A model generated the notes under the pieces. The model worked only from the letters and a program-made list of their open reading frames with translations. It did not search any database and was not told the origin of the DNA. Positions 16,276 to 25,200 of a stretch of 64,000 nt of DNA are shown one piece after another. Position 1 is the first letter of the stretch. Each line of letters starts with the position of its first letter. Position numbers and translations under genes: made by a program. This stretch comes from SIG603 sp963611165. Its GTDB lineage: Bacteria > Bacillota > Clostridia > Oscillospirales > Acutalibacteraceae. The stretch lies in NCBI GenBank assembly GCA_963611165.1, contig CAVDQG010000001.1:1-64000 (forward strand), given 5' to 3'.

Positions 16276-17607
16276 TCATTCAATAGTCTTTTCAGGTATT
16301 CCCAGAGAATCCTGTCGATAGTTATATCTTGATATAGAGAGCAAAACTCCCATTTCGCACAGAAGAACCAGAAGCGACGAGCCTCCGTAGGAGAAGAACG
16401 GCAAGCTTATTCCCGTGTTCGGAAAAGCGTTGGTAACAACACAGATGTTAGCCGCCGCCTGAATTCCGATAGTAAAAGTTATTCCCGTTCCGAGAAGTGT
16501 GCCGAAGCGATCCTTAGCATGAAGAGAAATATTGATTCCTCGCCAAATAAGCCAAAGAAAAAGTATGATTACAACAACCGCTCCCGCAAGTCCCATTTCC
16601 TCGCAGAAAATAGCGAAAACGAAGTCGTTCTGCGGTTCCGGAAGAAGAAGATGCTTAAGTCTCGACTGACCGATTCCCGTGCCGAACAGTCCACCCGAAC
16701 CGATAGCATAAAGCGACTGGGTGGTCTGATAGGTGTCAACTCCCTCAGGAGGATTGAACGGATTGAGCCAGCCTAAAATTCTCGGCTCAACGTGGCTGAA
16801 CTTTCCCGAACGCCAAATATACAATCCGCCGACAACACCGGTAGGTACTGCCAACAACAGAAACCATCTGAGTTTAACTCCGCCTGCCAGCATAACAGCC
16901 GAGCAAATGAAAGCAATGATGAGCGTTGCGGAAACATGCGGCTCAAGGACAACCAAAACGGCAAAAAGTCCGAACCACAGAAAGCACGGAAGAACACCCC
17001 TTAAAAATGGTACATCCTTGCCGTCATACTTGGAAAGAGTTCCCGAAATCATCAAAATCGAGGTGAATTTAGCTATCTCGGACGGCTGAATGGAAAGTCC
17101 GCCCAAATTAATCCAACGGCACGCACCGTTGATTCTGGGAACGAGCGGTGTTCCTCTCAATGCCAACACAATTCCGAGCATGATTACTGTTGCGATGAGA
17201 AATCCGACTCTCATGTTTTTCAGCTTTGCATAATTAAAGGTCGAGACCAAAAGCATGCATACAATTCCGAGCGCCGCAAAAATACCCTGCTTGGTAATGT
17301 ACGAAAAGCTTGAGCTTTCGTAATAGTAAGCGTAAGAATAGCTTGCCGAGAAAAGCGTGGAAAGACCGATTCCGAGAAGCAAAAGCACCAAAAGCAAAAG
17401 CTGCATATCGAGTCCGATTCCGAGACCAAAAAATCTCTCGCGAACCTTTACGGCTCTCTTTCTTATCTTTCGCTGTTTAGGCTGCTTTGGCGGTCTTTTA
17501 GACGTGCTCTTTTCGCTCGCCGTTCTGCCTCTTGGCGGCTCGCTGTTTCTTGTAGGAGGAACCCTATTGAGTCCTCTCGTCGTTCTGCCTTGATATCTGT
17601 CGCTCAT
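16276..17607 (-). CDS. ftsW: Septal peptidoglycan polymerase FtsW (SEDS family)
   Basis: SEDS glycosyltransferase that polymerises lipid II with its partner class B PBP. A basic, Arg/Pro-rich cytoplasmic extension of about 65 residues precedes about 10 membrane helices. SEDS hallmarks are GGLSIQPSEIAKFTSIL, LEPHVSATLI (the conserved catalytic-region acidic residue lies in LEPH), GLFGTGIGQSRLKHLLLPEPQNDFVFAIFCEEMG and FPNTGISLPFFSYGGSSLLVLL. ATG after GGGAGGACG. murD, often between mraY and ftsW, is missing here. Confidence 0.96.
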   Translation of the reverse strand: MSDRYQGRTTRGLNRVPPTRNSEPPRGRTASEKSTSKRPPKQPKQRKIRKRAVKVRERFFGLGIGLDMQLLLLVLLLLGIGLSTLFSASYSYAYYYESSSFSYITKQGIFAALGIVCMLLVSTFNYAKLKNMRVGFLIATVIMLGIVLALRGTPLVPRINGACRWINLGGLSIQPSEIAKFTSILMISGTLSKYDGKDVPFLRGVLPCFLWFGLFAVLVVLEPHVSATLIIAFICSAVMLAGGVKLRWFLLLAVPTGVVGGLYIWRSGKFSHVEPRILGWLNPFNPPEGVDTYQTTQSLYAIGSGGLFGTGIGQSRLKHLLLPEPQNDFVFAIFCEEMGLAGAVVVIILFLWLIWRGINISLHAKDRFGTLLGTGITFTIGIQAAANICVVTNAFPNTGISLPFFSYGGSSLLVLLCEMGVLLSISRYNYRQDSLGIPEKTIE

Positions 17608-17658
17608 ACGGGGCGTCCTCCCTCTTTCTTTTTCAGTAATCTCAAATTTTGCTGCCGC

Positions 17659-18666
17659 TTATCTCAAACCGAAAGCAACCAAAAGAATGCATATGATACC
17701 TGCAATGAGCGTCACCAAACCGAACACTCCGCAGATTTTCACCTCGCTCCAGCCGCAAAGCTCGAAGTGGTGATGAATTGGGCTCATCTTGAAAAGTCTC
17801 TTGCCGTGAGTAGCCTTGAAGTAGCTAACCTGAAGGACAACGGAGAGAATCTCAATGATGTAAATAATACCGTAAAGAATGAGCAAAAGCGGAAGTCCCA
17901 AGCCGTAAGCTATCGCACACACAACAGCGCCGAGGAAGAGAGAACCCGTGTCGCCCATGAAAACCTTCGCCGGGTGGAAATTCCAAACTAAAAAGCCGAT
18001 GCATGCTCCTGCGACAGCAGAAGAAAGTATTGCCATGCCAGCATTTGAAAGTGCAAATGCAGAAACCATAAGGCAAACGCAAACGGCTGCGGTTACGGTT
18101 GAATTAAGTCCGTCTATACCGTCTGTGAAATTTACCGCATTAATCATTCCGACAATGAAAATCGCAGAGATGATGTAGTAGAAAATTCCGAGGTTAACCG
18201 CACCGACAAACGGAATGAGAATTTCTGTCGTTCCGCCCGCAAGGCTTATGCTCAGTAAATAAGCGATTACTATTACAAACTGAAGAACGAGCTTCTGCTT
18301 CTCTGTGAGGCCCAAGTTTCTGTGCTTCTTGATTGAGATGAAGTCATCGAGAAAACCCGTAAGTCCCATGGCAAGGCTCATCAATAATCCCGCTACGATT
18401 TTCACCGTATTGAGAGTGGAAATTCCGCCCGTTCTTACCGCATAGACAGGCACCATAATCGCTACCGCCAATGTGATGCCTATGATAAACATAAGTCCGC
18501 CCATGGTGGGAGTGCCCTGCTTGGATTTGTGCCACTTGGGGCCCTCCTCGCGTATTGTCTGACCGAATTTCAGTTTGTGTAAAAACGGCACCATAACAAA
18601 GCCTAAAAGTGCTGTTACAACAAATGCGATAAGCGCCGCAATTGCCGAATAAATATTACCGCTCAT
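17659..18666 (-). CDS. mraY: Phospho-N-acetylmuramoyl-pentapeptide transferase MraY
   Basis: Makes lipid I by moving phospho-MurNAc-pentapeptide to undecaprenyl phosphate. 335 residues with about 10 membrane helices. Signature segments are KQGTPTMGGLMFI, GFLDDFISIKKHRNLGLTEKQKL, the catalytic NFTDGIDGLNSTVTA, FHPAKVFMGDTGSLFLG and the C-terminal SPIHHHFELCGWSE. Lies 16 bases after the PBP gene in the same operon. Confidence 0.98.
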   Translation of the reverse strand: MSGNIYSAIAALIAFVVTALLGFVMVPFLHKLKFGQTIREEGPKWHKSKQGTPTMGGLMFIIGITLAVAIMVPVYAVRTGGISTLNTVKIVAGLLMSLAMGLTGFLDDFISIKKHRNLGLTEKQKLVLQFVIVIAYLLSISLAGGTTEILIPFVGAVNLGIFYYIISAIFIVGMINAVNFTDGIDGLNSTVTAAVCVCLMVSAFALSNAGMAILSSAVAGACIGFLVWNFHPAKVFMGDTGSLFLGAVVCAIAYGLGLPLLLILYGIIYIIEILSVVLQVSYFKATHGKRLFKMSPIHHHFELCGWSEVKICGVFGLVTLIAGIICILLVAFGLR

Positions 18667-18682
18667 TCTTATTTCCCCTTCA

Positions 18683-20959
18683 CTAATTTCGTTCCGATGC
18701 GTTTGAATCTATAAAGGTTACGCTGACAACCGTTCCGGGTCGTACCTTATCCCCTGCCGTAACGCTCTGGTTTGTTGCAGTGGATGCCGTATCTCCCGAT
18801 TCTCCGCCCGAAGCGAGTAATTGTAAATTATTTATAGCCGCAAGATAATTTGCGTTGTCATAGTCAAGACCCTGGAAGTCAGGAACCGTGACCAATTCGC
18901 TGTCATCAATCTTTGTATCGATGTAAGCCCAAATCGTTCCGTAATCAGGCATACTTGCGTTAGCCGCAGGAATCTGAACCGAGATTACATCCGTATCCTC
19001 ATATGTGCCGTCAAAGACATTGAGAGAAATATTTGTGCCCTCGAGTGCCTCTCTTGCCTCGGCAACCGTCATACCTGTGATGTTTGTAGCAAGCACGCTT
19101 GTGTCATCACTTACCTCCTCGCCGTCTCTTTCGACTCCGAGATAAGGCAAAACCTCGCTCATAATCTGAGAGAATACAGGGGCTGCCATGCCGCCGCCCG
19201 ATGCGGTGTCACGGTCAGGCTCGTCAAGGAATACAAGCAAAGCATACTGAGGGTCGCTTGCGGGAGCATAACCGCAGAATGAAGCAACATACTGCAGAAG
19301 TGCGTCCTTGTCGCCGTTTGCAATCGCCTCGTTGTACTCTGTGATTTTTTCCGATGTACCCGTTTTACCGGCAACGTGGTATCCCGCAACATAGCCGTTT
19401 TTACCTGAACCCGTGGTTGCGTTCGCCTCGAGAATCTGGCTCATAAGCGAAGAAACCTCGGAGGAAATGACCTGTCTTTTAACCGTTGTGTCTGCCGTGT
19501 AAACGATGTTTCCGTCAGAATCAAGCATTTTTCCGACAACATGCGGCTGTACAAGATAGCCGCCGTTAGCAACAGCAGAAGCCGCCGTAATCATCTGCAG
19601 CGGTGTGATTGTAAAGTTCTGACCGAATGTCTCGGTAGCAAGCTCAACAGGATTAAGATTGTCTTCCGTATAGTAAAGACCGAGAACCTCGCCCGGCAAA
19701 TCGACGCCCGTCAATTCGGTCATGCCGAAAGCCTCGAAGTACTTGTAGAAGAGATGACTTCCCAGTGCCTCACCTACCTGCATGAAGAACGGGTTACAGG
19801 AGTTTGCGATACCCTCCCAGACCGTTTCCGTTCCGTGGTAAGACGGGTAAACCCAGCAGTTGATTATACTTCCCGAGAACGGCTCGTAGTAGCCCTCACA
19901 TGTGAACTGCGTCTTGTCGGTGATGACTCCGCTGTCCAGTGCCATGGAAGCCGTGACCATTTTAAAAACAGAACCCGGCATATAAGTATCGGATACGCCC
20001 TTATTTCTCCACTGTTTGTAATAAGCTGTGGAATAAGCCTCGTTGTATGCGTCATCTGTTTTGATTTTATTGAGTTCCTTCAAAGTATCCTGATCGACTA
20101 TCGTGCTCGGGTCGTTCGAATCAGGTGTTCCCGACTGGGCAAACGCCAAAATAGATCCGTCATTTACATCCATCAGGATTGCAACGGCACCGTTCTGAAC
20201 GGAATATTTCTCGACCGCCGCATTCAGATATTTTTCAACAATCGCCTGCACGGTCTCATCTATCGTGAGAACCAAATCGTAGCCGTCCTGAGCCTCGGCA
20301 TAGGTGACATAATCAAACGGCATCTCGTTCTGGTTTCCGTCAAGCAACGCAACCTTTCTGCCGGCCGTGCCCGAAAGCTCCGATTCGTATTTTAATTCAA
20401 TACCAGCAAGACCCGTATTATCCGTGCCGACATATCCGAGAATAACGCTCATTTCCGTTCCGTACGGGTAATATCTCTTGTAGTCCTCCTCGTATATGAT
20501 TCCTCTGCCGATATCATATTGCTCACAGTAGGCTTCAAGCTCCTCCTTTGTGGAAGTGTCTACCTTTCGCTTTACCGTCCAGTAATAATAATCGGTATCG
20601 AGAAGCGACTTCATCTCGCTGTTGTCAAGTCCCAAAATATTGGTAAGACCCGTTGCGAGAGTTTCTTTGTCTTCGTCAGATACATAATAGGGCTCAAGTG
20701 CAATAGTCCAGACCTGAGCCGACTGTGCAAGCACCTTTGTGCCCGTGGCATCGTAAATCGTACCTCTCGAGGCACTGAGCGTAGTTGAAGTAAGGCTCTG
20801 GCTTTGAGCCGCCGCCTTCATCTCCTCGCTCCTGAGAACCTGCCACTTAAACAGATTGATAAGAGCCCACAAAAAGACTGCCAAAATAACAAGCGACAAA
20901 AGCAAAACTCTTTTGTTGACATGAGCCTTGACATTTTGCGGCTGATTACTGTTCGCCAT
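18683..20959 (-). CDS. Class B penicillin-binding protein with PASTA domains (FtsI/SpoVD-like)
   Basis: Septal or spore-cortex transpeptidase, 758 residues. A single N-terminal membrane anchor (about 18-37) is followed by the dimerisation/pedestal domain (RGTIYDATGTKVLA) and the transpeptidase domain with SVFK (Ser330), SCN (387-389) and KTG (532-534). Two C-terminal PASTA-like segments follow (ATNITGMTVAEAREAL and VTVPDFQGLDYDNANYLAA). The PASTA ending favours SpoVD or PBP2X-type. Its place between ftsL and mraY in the dcw cluster fits ftsI as well, so I give no symbol. ATG with AAAGGAG upstream. Confidence 0.93.
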   Translation of the reverse strand: MANSNQPQNVKAHVNKRVLLLSLVILAVFLWALINLFKWQVLRSEEMKAAAQSQSLTSTTLSASRGTIYDATGTKVLAQSAQVWTIALEPYYVSDEDKETLATGLTNILGLDNSEMKSLLDTDYYYWTVKRKVDTSTKEELEAYCEQYDIGRGIIYEEDYKRYYPYGTEMSVILGYVGTDNTGLAGIELKYESELSGTAGRKVALLDGNQNEMPFDYVTYAEAQDGYDLVLTIDETVQAIVEKYLNAAVEKYSVQNGAVAILMDVNDGSILAFAQSGTPDSNDPSTIVDQDTLKELNKIKTDDAYNEAYSTAYYKQWRNKGVSDTYMPGSVFKMVTASMALDSGVITDKTQFTCEGYYEPFSGSIINCWVYPSYHGTETVWEGIANSCNPFFMQVGEALGSHLFYKYFEAFGMTELTGVDLPGEVLGLYYTEDNLNPVELATETFGQNFTITPLQMITAASAVANGGYLVQPHVVGKMLDSDGNIVYTADTTVKRQVISSEVSSLMSQILEANATTGSGKNGYVAGYHVAGKTGTSEKITEYNEAIANGDKDALLQYVASFCGYAPASDPQYALLVFLDEPDRDTASGGGMAAPVFSQIMSEVLPYLGVERDGEEVSDDTSVLATNITGMTVAEAREALEGTNISLNVFDGTYEDTDVISVQIPAANASMPDYGTIWAYIDTKIDDSELVTVPDFQGLDYDNANYLAAINNLQLLASGGESGDTASTATNQSVTAGDKVRPGTVVSVTFIDSNASERN

Positions 20960-21017
20960 TTATTCTCCTTTCACAAAAAAGAAAAAGAGAGCTGGATTAC
21001 TCTCGGCTCTCTAATAG

Positions 21018-21602
21018 TTATTCAAACCAAGATGAAACGGTATTCCATATCTTTTGAAAGAAATTTTCGGAACCCCCATCCTCTATGATTGCTGTATCCC
21101 CGTCATTCAGATTGACATATATAATCTGATCGTTCTTGACCTTAGTCATTCCGAGTGTGTTCTTAGCATAATCCTCAAGCTGTGTGCCGGTTGTTTCCAT
21201 AGATTCCTGCATGGTGAGCTGAATCTCCGTTCCTTTGAGCTGTGCAAGCTCGGTCTGTGCCGAGTTTATTTGCGTGGATACTTCGTTGAGTTTGACATTA
21301 GCCAATATAACCTCGAAAACAAGAACAAACGCTATCACGACCAAAGCCGCCGACGAAAACGCCTTGACCGGATTGACTCCGGCAAATCTCGCCGCTCTTA
21401 TCTGCTTCTCAGTCATTCTGATAAGCTTTTCTCTTTGCTTACTCGTCTGGGCATGCTTGGGCTTTCTTCTGCGTTCTCTTGCTGGCACTTCCTCAGGCAT
21501 TCTTGCGGCTGTTCCGTCGTAAAAATTGCCGTATCTTGAGCTTCTCGCCCTCGGGGCGTCGTCTGTTCTGTATCTTCTCGCCCTCTGACTGCTGTTTGGC
21601 AT
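21018..21602 (-). CDS. ftsL: FtsL-like cell division protein
   Basis: A 194-residue bitopic protein. A basic N-terminal cytoplasmic region (RARRYRTDDAPRARSSRYG, RERRRKPKH) precedes a single membrane helix (about 82-103) and a short extracellular coiled coil (NVKLNEVSTQINSAQTELAQLKG), then LEDYAKNTLGMTKVKNDQIIYV. This is the septum formation initiator/FtsL layout, where the coiled coil pairs with FtsQ/DivIB and DivIC. FtsL proteins diverge fast; the identification leans on position between rsmH and the PBP and on architecture. Confidence 0.85.
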   Translation of the reverse strand: MPNSSQRARRYRTDDAPRARSSRYGNFYDGTAARMPEEVPARERRRKPKHAQTSKQREKLIRMTEKQIRAARFAGVNPVKAFSSAALVVIAFVLVFEVILANVKLNEVSTQINSAQTELAQLKGTEIQLTMQESMETTGTQLEDYAKNTLGMTKVKNDQIIYVNLNDGDTAIIEDGGSENFFQKIWNTVSSWFE

Positions 21603-21667
21603 ATGTCTCCTCCTTTCCGATAACAGTGGTATTCAAAAGCCTTTTTTCAAGGCTGTTTTATTCTAAA

Positions 21668-22618
21668 TCATTTGATTTTCTCTATGGTGCGAAGCCTTGA
21701 GCTTCTCGCCCTCGGATTTCTCATAAGCTCCTCAGGCGTCGGGGCAAGCCCCTTTTTGTAGATGAGTTTTCCTCTCGGCGTTTTACCGCATACGCAAATC
21801 GGAAAATCAGGCGGACAGGTGCATCCTATCGTCCACTCGTTCATCTGTCTCTTTACTATTCTGTCCTCAAGGGAATGGAATGTGATAATCGAAAGTCTTC
21901 CCTCGGGTTTCAACAGTTCAAAAGCTGATTTCATTCCGTCCTTCAAAACATCAAGTTCGGCATTTACCGCTATTCTCAGTGCCTGAAATGTCTTTCTTGC
22001 AGGATGTCCCGACTCTCGTCTGACTGCCGCCGGAACGGACTGTCTGATGATTTCGGCAAGCTCGGTTGTGGTTTCTATCTCCTTTTCCTCTCTCGCCTTA
22101 ACAATTCCCTTTGCAATTCTCACGGCGGATTTGTCCTCGCCGTAATCGGAAATTATCTTGGCAAGCTCCTGCCACGAAAGCTTATTCACAAGGTCTTTTG
22201 CACTCTCGCCGCTTTGGCTCATTCTCATATCAAGCGGAGCCTCGCTGTGATAAGAAAAGCCTCTCTCGGGAGTATCAAGCTGATAGGACGAAACTCCTAT
22301 ATCCATAAGCACTCCGTCCACCTGAGTGAATCCAGCAGAATTGACAAGTCTTGTCATATCTGAAAAATTACCTCTGACGATTATCGAGCCGGGGTACTTT
22401 GAAAGGCGCTTCTGGCACGCTTTGATAGCATCGGGGTCTTGGTCTATGGAGATAAGCTTCCCCGTCGTAAGTCTCTTGAGTATCGCCTCAGAGTGGCCGC
22501 CGCCGCCCGCAGTGCCGTCAACATAGATGCCGTCCTCTTTGATATTAAGAGAATCGATAGTCTCCTCGAAAAGAACGGGAATATGATTAAACTCTGTATT
22601 AGACATTTTATCGCTCAT
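21668..22618 (-). CDS. rsmH: 16S rRNA m4C1402 methyltransferase RsmH (MraW)
   Basis: SAM-dependent methyltransferase that modifies C1402 in 16S rRNA. The 316 residues show HIPVLFEETIDSLN, the SAM loop VDGTAGGGGHSEAIL, GVLMDIGVSSYQLDTPERGFSY, RIAVNAELDVL and the C-terminal NPRARSSRLRTIEK. First gene of the dcw operon, with its own promoter. The first ATG (AAGGAG eight bases upstream) is preferred over the ATG four codons later. mraZ, usually just upstream, is absent. Confidence 0.98.
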   Translation of the reverse strand: MSDKMSNTEFNHIPVLFEETIDSLNIKEDGIYVDGTAGGGGHSEAILKRLTTGKLISIDQDPDAIKACQKRLSKYPGSIIVRGNFSDMTRLVNSAGFTQVDGVLMDIGVSSYQLDTPERGFSYHSEAPLDMRMSQSGESAKDLVNKLSWQELAKIISDYGEDKSAVRIAKGIVKAREEKEIETTTELAEIIRQSVPAAVRRESGHPARKTFQALRIAVNAELDVLKDGMKSAFELLKPEGRLSIITFHSLEDRIVKRQMNEWTIGCTCPPDFPICVCGKTPRGKLIYKKGLAPTPEELMRNPRARSSRLRTIEKIK

Positions 22619-22680
22619 CGAGAAGGCTCCTTGTCAATTTTTGCGCCAAAAGGGTATAACTATCCCTAACAGTACAGCTT

Positions 22681-22709
22681 ATTATATTACAATGTTAAAT
22701 TTTTTTCAA
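22681..22709 (-). promoter_or_regulatory. Promoter of the dcw operon
   Basis: - strand TTGAAA (22704-22709), 17 bp, TATAAT (22681-22686), about 63 bases before rsmH. Confidence 0.85.
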
Positions 22710-22892
22710 GTATAATTACTGTGAAAATAAGGTGAAGAAAACAAGTGTTTTTAACCGATTTGACAAAATTCAAATCTCAAATATAGTAAAATTTCATAAA
22801 CGCACACGATAAGCGTATTTTATTCTAAAAAGCACAATAAGCAGACTATTTACCCTTTTATCCCCAAAACCGTCCCTTCAAAAAATATTTTC

Positions 22893-22921
22893 TTGCAATG
22901 CTTCTTTATATCTGCTATAAT
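22893..22921 (+). promoter_or_regulatory. Promoter for the sigma-region-4-like gene
   Basis: TTGCAA (22893-22898), 17 bp, TATAAT (22916-22921). The leader to the start codon at 23040 is about 110 bases and contains an AAAGGAG at 22959-22965 with no start codon after it. A second, weaker TTGACA/TATAGT pair lies at 22760-22787. Confidence 0.8.
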
Positions 22922-23039
22922 TCTAATCGAACTATTGTTTAGAACAAATTTTTGATATAAAGGAGATACTCAAAAAAGCAAGGTTTACCGCAAAATAATA
23001 TAATCAAGAACCATAAAACGAACGAAGGGTTGTGATGAA

Positions 23040-23369
23040 ATGGCTAGAAACAGGCTGTTGTTTAATACGAATGACGATTACTTAGAGATTTTTTCCGCGG
23101 AGGACAGCTATAGCTTTGAAGAGGAGGAGATAACAAAGTCACCCGAACAGAGAAGAAGAGAGATTTATATGATTATGCGGCGTGCGAGGATTTTCCTCAC
23201 GCCCCTTGAAGCAAAGTGTGTGGAATTAAAATACGACAAAAATATGAGAACAGGTGAAATCGCAAAGGTGCTCGGTAAAAATCCGTCCGATGTGAGCAAA
23301 GCACTAAACCGTGCTCGCATCACGATGAAAAAGATTATGTGGGTTGCAGGTGTGAGAAATTACAGTTAA
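23040..23369 (+). CDS. Small helix-turn-helix protein resembling sigma-70 region 4
   Basis: A 109-residue protein with an acidic N-terminal half (LEIFSAEDSYSFEEEEITKS) and a C-terminal HTH: TPLEAKCVELKYDKNMRTGEIAKVLGKNPSDVSKALNRARITMKKI. This matches the region-4 helix-turn-helix of ECF-like sigma factors and YlxM-like proteins but lacks region 2, so it is unlikely to be a complete sigma factor. ATG start with AAGGG upstream. It stands alone, divergent from rsmH, with a good promoter and a terminator. It could be a regulator with a SigA-like DNA-binding head or an RNA-polymerase-binding adaptor; the target is unknown. Confidence 0.75.
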   Translation: MARNRLLFNTNDDYLEIFSAEDSYSFEEEEITKSPEQRRREIYMIMRRARIFLTPLEAKCVELKYDKNMRTGEIAKVLGKNPSDVSKALNRARITMKKIMWVAGVRNYS

Positions 23370-23381
23370 AAAGGCAAAAAT

Positions 23382-23436
23382 AAAGCTGTCGGAGAGAACG
23401 CATAAGCATTCTTCCCCGACAGCCTTTTGTTTTTTA
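23382..23436. terminator. Shared terminator between converging genes
   Basis: GCTGTCGG and CCGACAGC arms are flanked by A-rich and T-rich runs on both sides and enclose an inner imperfect GAATGC-type stem. It lies between the HTH gene and the foldase stop codon. Confidence 0.8.
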
Positions 23437-25044
23437 AGCCGTAGCCGGAATTGAATTGATTATATCATCGTCATATGTGACGGTGTAAGTCTCCTCGAGC
23501 GACTTGAGTGCCTCGTCATACTCGTTGTCGGACAGAGTATCAATGACCTCTGCCTTCCACTGCGGATAGGAATCAGATACATAGTACATAAGGTGGTATC
23601 CGTAGTCGGTGCTGATGATGTCGACATCACCGCTCTTTCTTGAATCATCGAAGATCCAGTCGTTGAAATTAGTCACCATCTGACCGCTTGTAACGTTCTT
23701 GTAAAGACCGTTTGTGTAAGCGGAACCAGTGTCCTCGGTGTACTTGAGTGCAAGCTCGCCGAAGCTTTCTTCTGTCTTATCGCCGGATTCAAACTCAGCC
23801 TTAACCTCCTCAGCCTTTGCCTTAGCGGCATCGTCAGAGCCGTAGGTGTCTGCTGTGAAGAGAATGTGTCTTACGTTGACTGTCTTTGTCTCGTTCTTTG
23901 CGGCAACTGCAGTCATGTAGTATACGATGAGGCTTCCGCTTGTAGCTCCGTCCTCGCCTGTGTCACGGATGTATCCCTGACCTACCTGACGCTCCTTGTC
24001 AAATGCCCATACGAGTGCATCGTTGCTCTCGGAATAAGAAACATTCTCGGAAAGAGTATTGCCCATAGCTGTTTCGATATCGGAATCACTTGCATCAGGG
24101 TTAACCTTTCTCTCAATCTCCTCGGCGATTTTGAGGAAGTCGTCCTCGCTGTCTGCACCCGAGAGCTCCATAGCGTACATTTCAGCCTCAGCCTTCTTGA
24201 GGGTGACTGTCTCGCTCTCGCTTGAAGAGCTTTCGTCAGAAGTCTCCTCAGAGGATGTTTCCTCGCTTGATTCGCTTGAAGTATCCTCGCTAACCTCGCT
24301 TGACGTCTCATCACTTGATGTCTCGTCCTCGCTCACGCTCTCGTCATAGGAAATTGTGTATGTACGGTAGCTGACTGTTGTGAAATCAGTGTAATTCTCG
24401 TCAAAATATGTGTTAATCTCGTCGTCCGAGTAGGAATAATCCTTCATGAGCTCCTGCTTGTAGAAGCCAGCATAGTTGGAAAGCTCAACGCCCTTTCTTA
24501 CATCCTCCTTGCTGACAATGCCCGTGAAGTTGCTCATGTCTGTTGCTTCAACTGTCTTGTCAACAATAGCCTCCTGCTCCTCGGAAAGCTCAAAGCCTGC
24601 CGCATGGCCTGCCTCGTAAAGAGCAATAACTTCATTAAGGCTTGATTCTGTCTGCTCCATGAGGTAATCAAACCACGACTGACCGTCCTGATACTCTGCG
24701 TCCTTGAGCGAAGTGCCCGAGGAAATTCCCGTAATAGCCGAGAAATAGTCGCCGTAGTAGCTCTTGTATGTATTATATGAATTCTGGAAAAAATATGCAA
24801 CCGTTGTCGCACTGAGCTCAAGAGAATCGCTCTTAGCGGCAGTCTTGCCTCTGAGATATGTGCCGTTGTTGTAGTAGAAAGCCTTGACGCAAACTCCTCC
24901 GACAACGCAAATAACAAGTGCCAGCGCCACAATGCTGTAAATCAGCGCATTCTTTTTCTTCTTGGCTTTCGCCTTTAATTCTTCTTCCTTTTTGACTTTA
25001 ACAGCCTCAGCCGTAGCCAAACGGGTTCTTGCACCCTTACCCAT
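23434..25044 (-). CDS. Parvulin-type peptidyl-prolyl isomerase (PrsA/SurA-like foldase)
   Basis: Extracytoplasmic folding factor, 536 residues. The Lys-rich cytoplasmic start is followed by one membrane helix (about 34-56) that anchors it as a type II protein; no lipobox is present, unlike classical PrsA. A SurA-N-like helical region follows, interrupted by a long Ser/Glu low-complexity insert (SEETSSEETSDESSSSESE, around 250-280). The rotamase domain comes near the end: VNVRHILFTADTYGSDDAAK, GELALKYTEDTGSAYTNGLYKNVTSGQMV, YGYHLMYYV. Probably helps fold exported proteins. Single gene with its own promoter and a hairpin-bearing leader. Confidence 0.88.
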   Translation of the reverse strand: MGKGARTRLATAEAVKVKKEEELKAKAKKKKNALIYSIVALALVICVVGGVCVKAFYYNNGTYLRGKTAAKSDSLELSATTVAYFFQNSYNTYKSYYGDYFSAITGISSGTSLKDAEYQDGQSWFDYLMEQTESSLNEVIALYEAGHAAGFELSEEQEAIVDKTVEATDMSNFTGIVSKEDVRKGVELSNYAGFYKQELMKDYSYSDDEINTYFDENYTDFTTVSYRTYTISYDESVSEDETSSDETSSEVSEDTSSESSEETSSEETSDESSSSESETVTLKKAEAEMYAMELSGADSEDDFLKIAEEIERKVNPDASDSDIETAMGNTLSENVSYSESNDALVWAFDKERQVGQGYIRDTGEDGATSGSLIVYYMTAVAAKNETKTVNVRHILFTADTYGSDDAAKAKAEEVKAEFESGDKTEESFGELALKYTEDTGSAYTNGLYKNVTSGQMVTNFNDWIFDDSRKSGDVDIISTDYGYHLMYYVSDSYPQWKAEVIDTLSDNEYDEALKSLEETYTVTYDDDIINSIPATA

Positions 25045-25089
25045 GTTTATCGTTCCTTTCTTAATGGGAATTTTCCGAATAAATCCGAT

Positions 25090-25136
25090 GTCCCCCTCAA
25101 TCTTTGAATTGGGGGGACGTCAACATTTGGATTATA
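25090..25136 (-). promoter_or_regulatory. Foldase promoter and 5' leader hairpin
   Basis: On the - strand an extended -10 (TGCTATAAT, TATAAT at 25131-25136) is followed by GTCCCCC / GGGGGAC arms (25090-25118) enclosing an AATTC-rich loop. The hairpin would lie 45-75 bases before the start codon and has no T-run. Confidence 0.65.
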
Positions 25137-25200
25137 GCAGTTTTTTGTACAAAAAGCTATATATATTTATCTGAATTTCTTGTGAACAAGCATCACAAAG

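Noticed and set aside
19541..20395. 284-codon + strand frame inside the penicillin-binding protein gene
   Set aside because: Antisense shadow of a clear transpeptidase gene, Cys/Arg-rich and without start signals.
21054..21539. 161-codon + strand frame
   Set aside because: Antisense to ftsL with no independent support.
23040..23369. Complete ECF sigma factor
   Set aside because: Only a region-4-like helix-turn-helix is present; there is no region 2.
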